The notes beneath the pieces are model-generated. The model did not search any database. It was not told where the DNA came from and was given only the letters and a program-made list of their open reading frames with translations. Shown here piece after piece: positions 1 to 8,333 of a DNA stretch of 64,000 bases. The stretch covers positions 265,998 to 329,997 of the forward strand of contig NZ_QUDV01000002.1 in the NCBI RefSeq assembly GCF_003477705.1, read 5' to 3'. Both the position numbers and the translations under genes were made by a program. Positions within the stretch are counted from its first letter, which is position 1. Every line of letters starts with the position of its first letter. Origin of the DNA: Dorea sp. AF36-15AT (GTDB taxonomy: Bacteria > Bacillota > Clostridia > Lachnospirales > Lachnospiraceae).

Positions 1-18
1 TTTGATTGAGTTGATTAA

Positions 19-180
19 GAGCGGCTATTGCCTGTGAGAGGAAGCCATTACAACAAGGTTTACTCCGGTAGTTTGAAGAATGGTGAGGGTTTCGACAGCA
101 TCTATGAACGATTTGGTCTGTATCATCCTGATGACTTATATTCGTCATTCAAAATCAAAAACAGGATTTTCAAGATTTAA
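19..180 (+). other. Unrecognised short reading frame at the window edge, possibly a gene remnant
   Basis: The frame that ends with the TAA at 178-180 is open from 19 and could start at TTG 28 or GTG 34, giving about 50 residues that end in ...SFKIKNRIFKI. The same frame is closed by stops at 7-9 and 16-18, so a longer gene entering from the left would need a frameshift. No ribosome binding site is seen before either start. I do not recognise the sequence. It may be the decayed tail of a gene, or chance. It is followed directly by the terminator at 193-220. Confidence 0.2.
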
Positions 181-192
181 GCTGCATAAAAA

Positions 193-220
193 CTGCCAGC
201 AGATAAATTTCTGCTGGCAG
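193..220 (-). terminator. Intrinsic terminator of the redox operon
   Basis: A perfect 10-bp stem, CTGCCAGCAG / CTGCTGGCAG, has an 8-nt loop. Read on the minus strand it is followed at once by a run of five T. It closes the leftward operon that ends at 298. On the plus strand a T-rich stretch also follows at some distance, so it may work in both directions. Confidence 0.75.
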
Positions 221-297
221 GAAAAATTTATATTTTTTCAATTGTCTACTTGACGGGAAGCAGTTCAGTTCACTTCACGACAGCTCCTTTTTCTCTA

Positions 298-1200
298 TTA
301 TTTATTCGTATTATCTGCATCAATTACAGATTGAATCTGTTTCATCAAAGTATCATAGTTATCCTGGTTATCAATTCCACCGAGCATAGGATCACCCACA
401 ATATTACCGTTTCTGTCAACTAGTATTGTTGTAGGAAATGCCATAATACCGGAGGCGTATTTGCCTGCATCTGAAGTAGAGTCAATGGAGAGATTGCGAT
501 ATTTGACACCCTGACTTTCGAGAATGGATGCTGCTTCTTTAATGGCAGATTTATTTTCGTCGAAGGTTTCGGTGTTGATGCCTATTACTTCGCCTCCCAT
601 TGCCTTAATGGCATCGTTCAATTCGTTAAGCTTAGACAGCTCAGCAACACAAGGTTTGCAGCCGGTAAACCAGAAATTAACGACAGTTACTGCATTTTTG
701 GAAAACAGGCTTTCATCAACAGAATTGCCATCATAATCTTTGCCGGAAAAATTCTTAAAAGGAGATGCATCGTCGGAAGTGTTTTTCTGGCTATCTGATG
801 CGGCATTTTTCTTTTCGAGTTCTGCGATCTGCTCCTCGATTTTTCGTATCGTTTCAATATCATCTGTAAGTATTTTCAGTTCGTCATCTGTAAAAGAATC
901 TTTGTTTGATTCAACTGTGTCAGCCAGATAATCCGCATAATTTCCGTTTGGATCAGCAGCGCTTTTATTCATCATGCCAAATGCTTTGTCCCATACGTCT
1001 TTATGATCCGCAAAGAGCTGGTTTTCCTGCTGATACAAATCATCCAGTTTCGTATTGGAATCGTCAGAAGAGTCTGTGCTGGATTCAGTCTGGGTATTCT
1101 GAGAAGTTTCAGTGTCTGAAGTTTTGTTTCCGTTGCATGCTGTAAGTAATAATGCTACGCAGAGTGTAAAAATAGAAATAAATGTTCTTTTTGTTTTCAT
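298..1200 (-). CDS. TlpA-family thioredoxin-like lipoprotein
   Basis: A membrane-anchored thiol-disulfide oxidoreductase facing the outside of the cell. The N-terminus is a lipoprotein signal with the lipobox L-L-T-A-C, so Cys22 should carry the lipid. Residues about 25-145 form a Ser/Thr/Asp-rich linker and a charged helical region. The C-terminal redoxin domain (about 147-295) has the active site F-T-G-C-K-P-C. It is the last gene of a three-gene operon after the polyferredoxin gene (27-nt gap, good AAAGGAG site). The gene order suggests that electrons pass from the membrane Fe-S protein to this lipoprotein and on to extracytoplasmic substrates. That flow is inferred, not shown. The substrate is unknown. 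Confidence 0.88.
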   Translation of the reverse strand: MKTKRTFISIFTLCVALLLTACNGNKTSDTETSQNTQTESSTDSSDDSNTKLDDLYQQENQLFADHKDVWDKAFGMMNKSAADPNGNYADYLADTVESNKDSFTDDELKILTDDIETIRKIEEQIAELEKKNAASDSQKNTSDDASPFKNFSGKDYDGNSVDESLFSKNAVTVVNFWFTGCKPCVAELSKLNELNDAIKAMGGEVIGINTETFDENKSAIKEAASILESQGVKYRNLSIDSTSDAGKYASGIMAFPTTILVDRNGNIVGDPMLGGIDNQDNYDTLMKQIQSVIDADNTNK

Positions 1201-1227
1201 GAATAATTGCTCCTTTAAATAATAGTA

Positions 1228-2109
1228 TTAAGATGAATGGTTACCCATAAACTCATAGTGGATGGCATCTTTCGGACAAGCTTTTATACAGGCTCCGCAC
1301 CGTATGCATTCCGGATGGTCTGGAGTCTTACACACATCGACATCCATTTTGCATGCCGTTGAACATTGTCCGCAACCGATGCATTTGCTGTTCTCAACTT
1401 TGATCGAAAGAAAGCTTACCTTATTAAACAATGAATAGATTGCTCCAAGAGGACAAATCCATTTACAGAAGGGTCTGTAAAATATAACACTTAACACAAC
1501 AACTGCAATTAGAATGACGCATTTAAAAGAAAAAAGCGTTCCCAGTGCAGACCGTATAGCAGCATTTCCAAGAGAGAGAGGTATAGCTCCTTCCAAAACG
1601 CCTTGTGGACAAATGTATTTACAGAAGAATGGATCACCCATTCCTATTGAGTTCGTTACAAACATCGGAAGAAGTATAACGAAAATAATAAGAATGATAT
1701 ATTTCAGGTATCTTAGCGGTTTCAGGCGGGCTGTAGAAATTTTTTTCCCCGGGATTTTATGAAGCAAATCCTGAAACCATCCAAACGGGCACAAAAAACC
1801 ACATATAAATCTTCCAAGTGTCACACCGAGTAAAATAAAAAAACCGGTTATATAGTATGAAAATTTAAAGCTGGATGATCCGACAACCGCCTGAAAGGCT
1901 CCGATCGGGCATGCTCCTGTTGCAGCAGGGCAGGAATAACAGTTTAATCCCGGTACACATACTGTTTTAGCATTGCCCTGATATATGGTTGCTTTAAACA
2001 AATTGGGAATATGAATATTGGTGAGCAGTGTGGCACCTGCCTGTATCCATCCGCGTATTCCGGCTATTTTTTTTGACAGTAAATTCTTTTCCTTATCCAA
2101 TTCCGACAC
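1228..2109 (-). CDS. NapH-like membrane 4Fe-4S polyferredoxin
   Basis: A membrane protein of about 290 residues with several hydrophobic segments and cysteine motifs typical of the NapH/NosR/YccM group. It has CxxxCP repeats near membrane segments (FLCPFGWFQD, CKYICPQG, CKWICPLGA). At the C-terminus are two classical 4Fe-4S motifs, CIGCGQCSTAC and CIRCGACIKACP. The likely role is electron transfer from cytoplasm or quinone to the partner TlpA lipoprotein. The annotated start is GTG at 2109, which overlaps the end of the CXXC gene. A GGAG lies too close to that GTG but is well placed for the TTG nine bases further on, so the true start may be three codons later. Confidence 0.85.
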   Translation of the reverse strand: MSELDKEKNLLSKKIAGIRGWIQAGATLLTNIHIPNLFKATIYQGNAKTVCVPGLNCYSCPAATGACPIGAFQAVVGSSSFKFSYYITGFFILLGVTLGRFICGFLCPFGWFQDLLHKIPGKKISTARLKPLRYLKYIILIIFVILLPMFVTNSIGMGDPFFCKYICPQGVLEGAIPLSLGNAAIRSALGTLFSFKCVILIAVVVLSVIFYRPFCKWICPLGAIYSLFNKVSFLSIKVENSKCIGCGQCSTACKMDVDVCKTPDHPECIRCGACIKACPKDAIHYEFMGNHSS

Positions 2110-2233
2110 ACTCCAGACATAGTTTTATTGCTTTACCAAGCACGACAGCTGCTTCACCCCTGACTACACCATAGCTAACCATAGTTATACCTGTGATGAG
2201 CAAAACAATTTGAGATGATTTTTTGCATTTCAA
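2093..2233 (-). CDS. CD1871A-family small CXXC membrane peptide
   Basis: A 46-residue peptide with one hydrophobic helix and the C-terminal motif C-L-E-C-V-G-I-G, the hallmark of the CD1871A family found in Clostridia beside 4Fe-4S and TlpA proteins. I chose the TTG at 2233 because AAAGGAG lies 10 bases before it. The longer ATG-initiated frame (from 2293) would run through this Shine-Dalgarno and has a polar N-terminus that does not look conserved. It is the first gene of the redox operon and overlaps the next gene by 17 bases, which suggests translational coupling. The CXXC may be a thiol relay between the ferredoxin protein and TlpA. This is inference. Confidence 0.75.
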   Translation of the reverse strand: MKCKKSSQIVLLITGITMVSYGVVRGEAAVVLGKAIKLCLECVGIG

Positions 2234-2265
2234 GTTTTTATTACTCCTTTCGTTTGTTGTATTTG

Positions 2266-2294
2266 TTGACCAGCTGACATTGGTATTATACAAT
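2266..2294 (+). promoter_or_regulatory. Candidate sigma-A promoter of the two-component operon
   Basis: TTGACC, a 17-bp spacer and TACAAT lie 42 bases before the regulator start. The region is shared with the leftward redox operon, whose own minus-strand TATAAT-like box overlaps it (2285-2290), so the two transcription units are divergent and close-packed. Confidence 0.55.
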
Positions 2295-2335
2295 AGCTGG
2301 TGTAAAATTATTGTTAAGAAACAGGTGAAAGAATC

Positions 2336-3016
2336 TTGAGATTATTAATAGTTGAAGACGAGAAACAAATATGTGATACGGTTGCAAAAAGAATGTATGA
2401 TATTGGGTACGAGGTGGATACCTGTTATGACGGAGAGGATGCTCTTGAATGCATTCTGGCAGAGAATTATGATTTGATTGTTCTGGATCTGAATCTGCCC
2501 GGCATGGATGGGATGGAGATCCTAAAGGAACATCGGCAGATGAATGAGGAGACAAAGGTTCTTATATTATCTGCAAGGGGGCAGATTGCGGATAAAGTTG
2601 AAGGACTGGATGCAGGGGCAAATGATTATATGGAAAAACCATTCCACCTGCAGGAACTTGAGGCACGTATCAGAAGTCTGACAAGAAGGAAATTTGTGCA
2701 GAAGGATGTATGCCTGGAAAGCGGCGAGATAGAATTCAATACGATAAAGCGTGAGGCATATGCAAAAGGGGAAATGATTTCTCTGACAAGAAAAGAAAAG
2801 GGTATTTTGGAATATTTACTTCTTAATCTGGGAAGACCGGTAAGTCAGGAGGAATTGATGGAGCATGTCTGGGATGCATCTGCAGATAGTTTTAGTGGAG
2901 CTATCAGAGTACATATGTCTTCGCTGCGAAGAAAGCTTAAGTCAGTGCTTGGATATGATCCGATTATGAACAAGGTAGGAGAAGGATATAAAATAAGAGA
3001 GGAGTCCGATCAATGA
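2336..3016 (+). CDS. OmpR-family response regulator
   Basis: A DNA-binding response regulator of 226 residues. The receiver domain spans about 1-115 with the acidic pair E7/D8, the phosphoacceptor D51 in VLDLNLPGMDG and K104 in the MEKPF motif. The C-terminal winged helix covers about 125-222 (SLTRKEKGILEYLL, VHMSSLRRKL, VGEGYK). The start codon is TTG at 2336, preceded by AGGTGAAAG. It overlaps the histidine kinase by 4 bases. It is divergent from the CXXC/polyferredoxin/TlpA operon, so that operon is its most likely target. The signal is unknown. Confidence 0.93.
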   Translation: MRLLIVEDEKQICDTVAKRMYDIGYEVDTCYDGEDALECILAENYDLIVLDLNLPGMDGMEILKEHRQMNEETKVLILSARGQIADKVEGLDAGANDYMEKPFHLQELEARIRSLTRRKFVQKDVCLESGEIEFNTIKREAYAKGEMISLTRKEKGILEYLLLNLGRPVSQEELMEHVWDASADSFSGAIRVHMSSLRRKLKSVLGYDPIMNKVGEGYKIREESDQ

Positions 3017-4170
3017 AACGAATGTCACTGCAATGGAGGCTTACCTGCATAACTACATTATGCATTGCGATCATATGTGGCTGTCTGACGATGTTTATTT
3101 ATAAAAATGGTGTGTATTATATGGATTCGCTGCAAGAGGCCGTTGATGCCCGGGAAGATGATAAAGAGGGGGATTCAGAAGAAATATACATCAGCATTCC
3201 GGAGGATAAGTGGGATGAGTTTGCAAATGATTTTTCTGTTCAGGTGTACAATAATAAGGTAGACTACAAAAGAAACAGTTTGATTATTTCAGCCTTACTG
3301 GCTCTTCTTGGAGGGGTAGCTACATATTTTATAAGTGGGCATGCACTCAGACCAATCAATGAGTTTTCAGATAAAATCGAAGAGGTACAGGCACAAAATC
3401 TGGCAGCTTCACGAATAGAAGAAAATAAGATTAAAGAGCTGAATCAGCTTAGTGTTTCATATAACAAGATGCTTGAACGACTCTCAGATGCATTTGAGAT
3501 ACAGAGACAATTTACTGCAAATGCGGCACATGAGCTTCGAACCCCATTATCTCTGATGCAGGTACAGCTTGATCTATACAATTCCACCCGACATCCGGAT
3601 CAGGATGCAGACACATTACAGACGATAAAGATGGTTACGGAACAGAATGACAGACTCAGCAAAATGGTAAAGACGCTGCTTGATATGAGCGAGCTTCAGA
3701 CAGTAGGGCGGGATGAAAAAATTATAGTTGACGCTCTTATTGATGAAGTATTGGAGGATCTGGAACCGCTCGCACAGGAAAAGAATATAAAACTGATTGG
3801 GAAATGTAAGGATATAACGATGATTGGAAGTGATATCCTTATTTACAGGCTGGTATACAATCTTGTTGAAAATGCTATAAAATATAATCATTTGGACGGA
3901 CAGGTTACAGTAACAGCATACCAGAAGGAAAAACATATTTATCTGTCAGTAGAGGATACGGGAAGCGGAATTCCTGAAGATCTAAGAGAGCGCGTGTTTG
4001 AACCGTTCTTTCGTGTGGATAAATCCAGAAGCAGGGAGCTTGGCGGTGTAGGACTTGGACTTGCGCTGGTACGGGAAATCGTGCGAGTACATGATGGCAG
4101 TATTACGGTCAGAGCCAATCCGTCCGGGGGGACAATTTTTGATGTGATGTTTACTCAGGGATATATTTAA
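3013..4170 (+). CDS. Sensor histidine kinase (HAMP, HisKA, HATPase)
   Basis: A membrane kinase of 385 residues. Two transmembrane segments (about 11-30 and 88-108) flank a short acidic extracytoplasmic loop of about 55 residues. A HAMP region follows. The H-box is ANAAHELRTPL with His173. The ATP domain has the N-box NLVENAIKYN, the G1 box DTGSGIP, the F-box FEPFFRVD and the G2 box GGVGLGLALV. It is paired with the OmpR-type regulator by a 4-base overlap. The small loop does not reveal a ligand. The divergent redox operon suggests a role in envelope or thiol stress. Confidence 0.93.
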   Translation: MKRMSLQWRLTCITTLCIAIICGCLTMFIYKNGVYYMDSLQEAVDAREDDKEGDSEEIYISIPEDKWDEFANDFSVQVYNNKVDYKRNSLIISALLALLGGVATYFISGHALRPINEFSDKIEEVQAQNLAASRIEENKIKELNQLSVSYNKMLERLSDAFEIQRQFTANAAHELRTPLSLMQVQLDLYNSTRHPDQDADTLQTIKMVTEQNDRLSKMVKTLLDMSELQTVGRDEKIIVDALIDEVLEDLEPLAQEKNIKLIGKCKDITMIGSDILIYRLVYNLVENAIKYNHLDGQVTVTAYQKEKHIYLSVEDTGSGIPEDLRERVFEPFFRVDKSRSRELGGVGLGLALVREIVRVHDGSITVRANPSGGTIFDVMFTQGYI

Positions 4171-4177
4171 CCATTCG

Positions 4178-4206
4178 TTGAAAAACGTTAGAGATTTTAG
4201 TATACT
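4178..4206 (+). promoter_or_regulatory. Sigma-A promoter of pgi
   Basis: TTGAAA, a 17-bp spacer and TATACT. The expected start of transcription is near 4213, about 35 bases before the pgi start. Confidence 0.7.
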
Positions 4207-4247
4207 ATAAAAGAACTTAGAGCATTTGAAAGAAGGGAATGATTAAG

Positions 4248-5831
4248 ATGGAATGGAAGAATTTTGACTTGCTTGAGTCTTATAAAAAACTTGAAGCAAT
4301 GAAAGAACCTGTCAATGTAAAAGAACTCATGGCCGGAGAGAATGGTGCAAAACGTGTAAAAGAATATCAGATGCCGATGGCCGGCGGAATGACATATTGT
4401 TATGCTGCTAAGCAGGTTGATGATAAATTACTTGAAGTTTTGCAGGAGCTCGCTGATGAGGCAGAACTTGCAGATAAATATAAAGCATTGTACAACGGTG
4501 CTGTAATTAACACAGGTGAAAAGAGACTGGTTCTTCATCAGCTGACACGTGGACAGCTTGGTGATGATGTTGTGGCTGATGGTATTAATAAGAGAGAATT
4601 CTATGTTGCCCAGCAGACAAGAGCGGCTGAATTTGCTAATAAAGTACATGCCGGTGAGATTGTGAATGAGAATGGTGAGAAATTCACTACAGCAGTACAG
4701 ATCGGTATCGGCGGAAGTGACCTTGGCCCTCGTGCGTTATATTTAAGCCTTGAGAACTGGGCAAAGGTCAATGGCACCCATAAGATGGAAGCCAGATTCA
4801 TCAGCAATGTTGATCCGGATGATGCATCAGCAGTGCTTGCATCTATTGATGTTGCTCATTCAATTTTTGTACTTGTGTCAAAGTCAGGAACAACTCTTGA
4901 GACATTGACAAATGAAGCATTTGTTAAAAATGCGCTTACAAGTGCAGGACTTGATCCGTCTAAGCACATGGTTGCCGTTACAAGTGAGACTTCACCACTC
5001 GCGGGTAATGCAGACTATCTCGATTCTTTCTATATGGATGACTTTATCGGAGGAAGATATTCCTCTACATCAGCTGTTGGTGGCGTGATCCTTTCACTGG
5101 CGTTTGGACCGGAAGTATTCGGACGAATTTTGAAGGGATGTGCAGAGGAAGATGAGCTTGCAAAGAATGCAGACATTAAGAAGAACCCGGCAATGTTAGA
5201 TGCATTGATCGGCGTTTACGAGCGTAATTTCCTTGGATACAGTTCTACAGCAGTGCTTCCTTATTCGCAGGGATTAAGCCGTTTTCCGGCACACTTACAG
5301 CAGTTGGATATGGAGTCTAACGGTAAGAGTGTGAACCGTTTTGGAGAAAAGATTGATTATGTGACAGGACCGGCGATTTTCGGTGAGCCTGGAACAAATG
5401 GTCAGCATTCGTTCTACCAGCTTCTGCATCAGGGAACAGGAATTATTCCGCTTCAATTTGTGGGATTTAAGCATAATCAGATGGACAATGATGTAGTGAT
5501 CCAGGGAAGTACGAGCCAGCAGAAACTCTGTGCAAATGTAGCAGCTCAGATCATGGCATTTGCCTGCGGTAAGGATGATGAGAACCGTAACAAATACTTT
5601 GAGGGCGGAAGACCATCAAGTATCATCGTAGGTGATCAGCTGAACCCGGAGACACTGGGAACACTGCTTGCACATTTTGAAAATAAAGTAATGTTCCAGG
5701 GATTTGTATGGAACATCAACAGTTTTGATCAGGAAGGTGTTCAGCTCGGCAAGGTGCTTGCAAAGAAAGTGCTTGCAAAAGAGACAGATGGAGCACTTAC
5801 GGAATACAGTAAATTACTTGGCATCTTTTAA
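4248..5831 (+). CDS. pgi: Glucose-6-phosphate isomerase
   Basis: Interconverts glucose 6-phosphate and fructose 6-phosphate in glycolysis. The protein is about 527 residues, within the range of long bacterial forms. Family motifs are visible: IGIGGSDLGPRAL, the phosphosugar-binding SKSGTTLET, the block GEPGTNGQHSFYQLLHQGT, and the C-terminal SFDQEGVQLGKVLA, which matches the second PGI signature. I chose ATG 4248. The GAAGGG site is 10 bases upstream of it, while the in-frame ATG at 4239 sits only one base after that site. The gene has its own promoter and a likely terminator after it, so it seems to be transcribed alone. Confidence 0.95.
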   Translation: MEWKNFDLLESYKKLEAMKEPVNVKELMAGENGAKRVKEYQMPMAGGMTYCYAAKQVDDKLLEVLQELADEAELADKYKALYNGAVINTGEKRLVLHQLTRGQLGDDVVADGINKREFYVAQQTRAAEFANKVHAGEIVNENGEKFTTAVQIGIGGSDLGPRALYLSLENWAKVNGTHKMEARFISNVDPDDASAVLASIDVAHSIFVLVSKSGTTLETLTNEAFVKNALTSAGLDPSKHMVAVTSETSPLAGNADYLDSFYMDDFIGGRYSSTSAVGGVILSLAFGPEVFGRILKGCAEEDELAKNADIKKNPAMLDALIGVYERNFLGYSSTAVLPYSQGLSRFPAHLQQLDMESNGKSVNRFGEKIDYVTGPAIFGEPGTNGQHSFYQLLHQGTGIIPLQFVGFKHNQMDNDVVIQGSTSQQKLCANVAAQIMAFACGKDDENRNKYFEGGRPSSIIVGDQLNPETLGTLLAHFENKVMFQGFVWNINSFDQEGVQLGKVLAKKVLAKETDGALTEYSKLLGIF

Positions 5832-5859
5832 TTGAAAAGATAATAATAGTAACATTTAT

Positions 5860-5914
5860 AAAAGTTCAGACAGCAAAACATGAGATCAATCGTATTTGTG
5901 TTGTTTGGACTTTT
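5860..5914 (+). terminator. Candidate hairpin terminator after pgi
   Basis: A 16-bp stem (5860-5875 with 5899-5914) pairs completely if three G-U pairs are allowed. The loop is 23 nt and the 3' arm ends in TTTT. It lacks a long T-run after the stem, so it may be a weak terminator. Confidence 0.4.
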
Positions 5915-5939
5915 CTGAGTTCGTAAAAGGAGAAAGATT

Positions 5940-6770
5940 ATGTCGAAAAATATGATTTGGATTACGGGAGCAGATGGTCATGTAGGAACAGCGCTCCATA
6001 AAGTACTTCCGGAACACGGATATCATGTACTGTGTACGAATAAAGAAGATGTCGATGTGACAGATATGGACGCAGTGCGTCTCTATGCAGAAATGAATCG
6101 ACCGACGGTTATTATCAACTGTGCAGCATTGACAAATCCGTCAGAATGTGAAGCAAATACGGAAGAAGCGTATAAGGTGAATGCAATTGGTGCAAGAAAT
6201 CTTGCGACCGCAGCAGAACGTCTGGGTGCCAAGCTGGTTCAGATGTCTACGGATGATGTGTTTGATGGTGACAGCGAAGTTCCATATAACGAATTCGATA
6301 ATCCGGTGCCGAGATCAATTTATGGCAAGTCCAAGCTTGCAGGCGAGCAGATGGTCAGTAGTCTGTGTACCAGACATATCATTATCCGTTCATCCTGGGT
6401 GTATGGAACAGGCGCGGATTTTGTGCATGAATTTCTGGAGGCAGATGGCAGGATTGAAGTGGCTTCTGATGAATGCGCAGTACCAACCAGTGCAAAAGAA
6501 CTGGCGAAAGTGATTATGAATCTGATAGACGGTACGAATTATGGTATTTTCCATATTGTGTGTACCGGAGGTCCGGTCAGCCGTTATGAGTATGCAGTTA
6601 AGTTAAAAGAACTGACTGGAAAAGATATCGAGGTGAAAGAGACAGCAGGACAGAAGCATGTGCGTCCGGTGTACTCACTCTTAGATAACATGATGCTGCG
6701 TATCTGCGGACTGGAAGAGCCGGCAGACTGGAAAGAGAGCCTGCAGGAATTCTTGAAAGAAATGAGATAA
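5940..6770 (+). CDS. RmlD/RfbD-like NAD(P)-dependent sugar reductase
   Basis: An extended short-chain dehydrogenase of 276 residues from the dTDP-4-dehydrorhamnose reductase family. The nucleotide-binding motif is TGADGHVGTAL near the N-terminus. The catalytic YxxxK appears as YGKSKLAGEQ, and the following RSSWVYG is typical of the family. Members reduce nucleotide-linked 4-keto sugars, but no rmlABC genes are near, so the substrate is uncertain. It sits 11 bases before the symporter gene and probably shares its transcript. Confidence 0.85.
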   Translation: MSKNMIWITGADGHVGTALHKVLPEHGYHVLCTNKEDVDVTDMDAVRLYAEMNRPTVIINCAALTNPSECEANTEEAYKVNAIGARNLATAAERLGAKLVQMSTDDVFDGDSEVPYNEFDNPVPRSIYGKSKLAGEQMVSSLCTRHIIIRSSWVYGTGADFVHEFLEADGRIEVASDECAVPTSAKELAKVIMNLIDGTNYGIFHIVCTGGPVSRYEYAVKLKELTGKDIEVKETAGQKHVRPVYSLLDNMMLRICGLEEPADWKESLQEFLKEMR

Positions 6771-6781
6771 GGAGAAAGACA

Positions 6782-8062
6782 GTGAAAGAGAAAAAGAAAA
6801 AAATCAGTCTCACGACGCAGATATTTGCAGCATTGATTCTGGGATGTCTGTGTGGTGTACTCATGCATTACGTTGTACCGTCTGGCTATGTGAAAGATAC
6901 TGTATTTGTAAATGGGATATTCTACGTAGTTGGTAATGGATTTATCCGTTTGATGAAAATGTTGGTAGTTCCACTGGTATTTTGTTCATTGGTATGCGGA
7001 AGTATGGCAATGGGTGATACGAAAAGTCTTGGAAAGATTGGTGTGAAGGCGTTACTGTTTTATCTGGTGACTACAGCCCTTGCGATCAGCGTGGCCCTTG
7101 CTGTAGGACATTTGATCAATCCGGGTATTGGTCTGGATATTTCAGGAATGGAAGCTGTTGAGACATCGACGGCAGAGGCGGTCAGTACCGCAGATACAAT
7201 CCTGAATATCATTCCGGAGAACCCAATCGCAGCACTGGCAAACGGAGAAATGCTGCAGGTTATCGTATTTGCGTTGTTTGTGGGAATTCTGATCGCAAAG
7301 CTTGGAGAACGTGTGGATACGGTGGCTAATTTCTTCTCTCAGTTTAATGATGTGATGATGGAAATGACAAGCACGGTCATGCTTGCAGCTCCGATCGGCG
7401 TATTCTGCCTTATTGCAAAGACATTTTCCGGAATTGGGTTCAGTGCATTTTTGCCACTCGCAAAATACATGATCGGCGTATTGTTGGCGCTTGCAATCCA
7501 ATGCTTTGGCGTATATCAGATTTTGATGAAGGTATTGACTGGTCTGAATCCAATGAAGTTCCTGAAGAAATTTGCTCCGGTTATGAGCTTTGCATTTTCA
7601 ACAGCAACGTCAAACGCAACGATTCCGTTGTCTATTGAGACGCTGGATGAGAAGCTTGGAGTATCCAGAAAGGTAAGCTCTTTTACCATTCCGTTAGGAG
7701 CAACCATTAATATGGACGGAACAGCGATCATGCAGGGTGTGGCGGTTGTATTTGCGGCACAGGCGTATGGAATTGTGCTGAAACCGGCAGACTATGCAAC
7801 CGTTATCCTGACCGCGACGCTTGCTTCAGTCGGAACTGCGGGCGTGCCGTCAGTCGGTCTGGTAACGCTGTCGATGGTATTTGCATCGGTAGGACTCCCG
7901 GTAGAAGCAATCGGTCTGATCATGGGAATCGACCGTATTCTGGATATGAGCCGTACGGCAGTTAATATTACCGGAGATGCTGTGTGTACGACAATCATAG
8001 CACACCAGAATAAGCTGCTTGACAGAGACATTTTTAATGCTGATCTGAAAAAGCAGAACTAG
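6782..8062 (+). CDS. Dicarboxylate/amino acid:cation symporter (DAACS family)
   Basis: A secondary transporter of 426 residues for acidic or neutral amino acids or dicarboxylates, driven by sodium or protons. Family marks are the reentrant-loop sequence TATSNATIPLS, the conserved GATINMDGTA in the substrate and ion site, and GTAGVPSVGLVTLS. It has about eight hydrophobic helices. The start is GTG at 6782 with AAGGAG upstream. The terminator at 8134-8165 closes the unit. Substrate cannot be assigned from sequence alone. Confidence 0.92.
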   Translation: MKEKKKKISLTTQIFAALILGCLCGVLMHYVVPSGYVKDTVFVNGIFYVVGNGFIRLMKMLVVPLVFCSLVCGSMAMGDTKSLGKIGVKALLFYLVTTALAISVALAVGHLINPGIGLDISGMEAVETSTAEAVSTADTILNIIPENPIAALANGEMLQVIVFALFVGILIAKLGERVDTVANFFSQFNDVMMEMTSTVMLAAPIGVFCLIAKTFSGIGFSAFLPLAKYMIGVLLALAIQCFGVYQILMKVLTGLNPMKFLKKFAPVMSFAFSTATSNATIPLSIETLDEKLGVSRKVSSFTIPLGATINMDGTAIMQGVAVVFAAQAYGIVLKPADYATVILTATLASVGTAGVPSVGLVTLSMVFASVGLPVEAIGLIMGIDRILDMSRTAVNITGDAVCTTIIAHQNKLLDRDIFNADLKKQN

Positions 8063-8133
8063 GAATTTAGAAATGTGAATAAAACTGGGACATAATGAAA
8101 AGACTTGCAATTTGGTATCAGATTGTATATGAT

Positions 8134-8165
8134 AAAGGTGGTTAGTAGGTACTAACCACCTTTTT
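8134..8165 (+). terminator. Intrinsic terminator after the symporter
   Basis: The stem AAAGGTGGTTAGT / ACTAACCACCTTT is perfect, with a 4-nt loop and a T5 tract. Confidence 0.88.
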
Positions 8166-8174
8166 GTGCAATAA

Positions 8175-8278
8175 GCCGCTACGCAGAAATCGTGCTTGCA
8201 CGAATTTCTATATGGCGGCCAATGTTCAGCGAGCCGACAGGCGAGATGACATTGATTGCACGTCGAGTAGGTGTCGGC
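8175..8278. repeat. Pair of intergenic hairpin elements
   Basis: Two stem-loops stand side by side between the terminator and the ABC gene. The first has an outer stem GCCGC/GCGGC (8175-8179 with 8215-8219) and a long inner stem AGAAATCGTGC (8185-8195) against 8198-8209 with one bulge. The second has arms GCCGACA (8233-8239) and TGTCGGC (8272-8278). They resemble the kind of palindromic filler seen again at 60809-60989. No coding capacity is seen. Confidence 0.5.
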
Positions 8279-8300
8279 CTATTCGATTTTTGATGCATAG

Positions 8301-8314
8301 TTAGTTGCAACTAA
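8301..8314. promoter_or_regulatory. Perfect palindrome, candidate MarR-type operator
   Basis: TTAGTTGCAACTAA is a perfect 14-bp palindrome just before the ribosome binding site of the ABC transporter operon. Its form is like operators of MarR-family repressors, which often control such ABC/FtsX pairs. No MarR gene lies in this window near it. Confidence 0.5.
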
Positions 8315-8333
8315 TTGGCGGAGAGGAAGAGTT

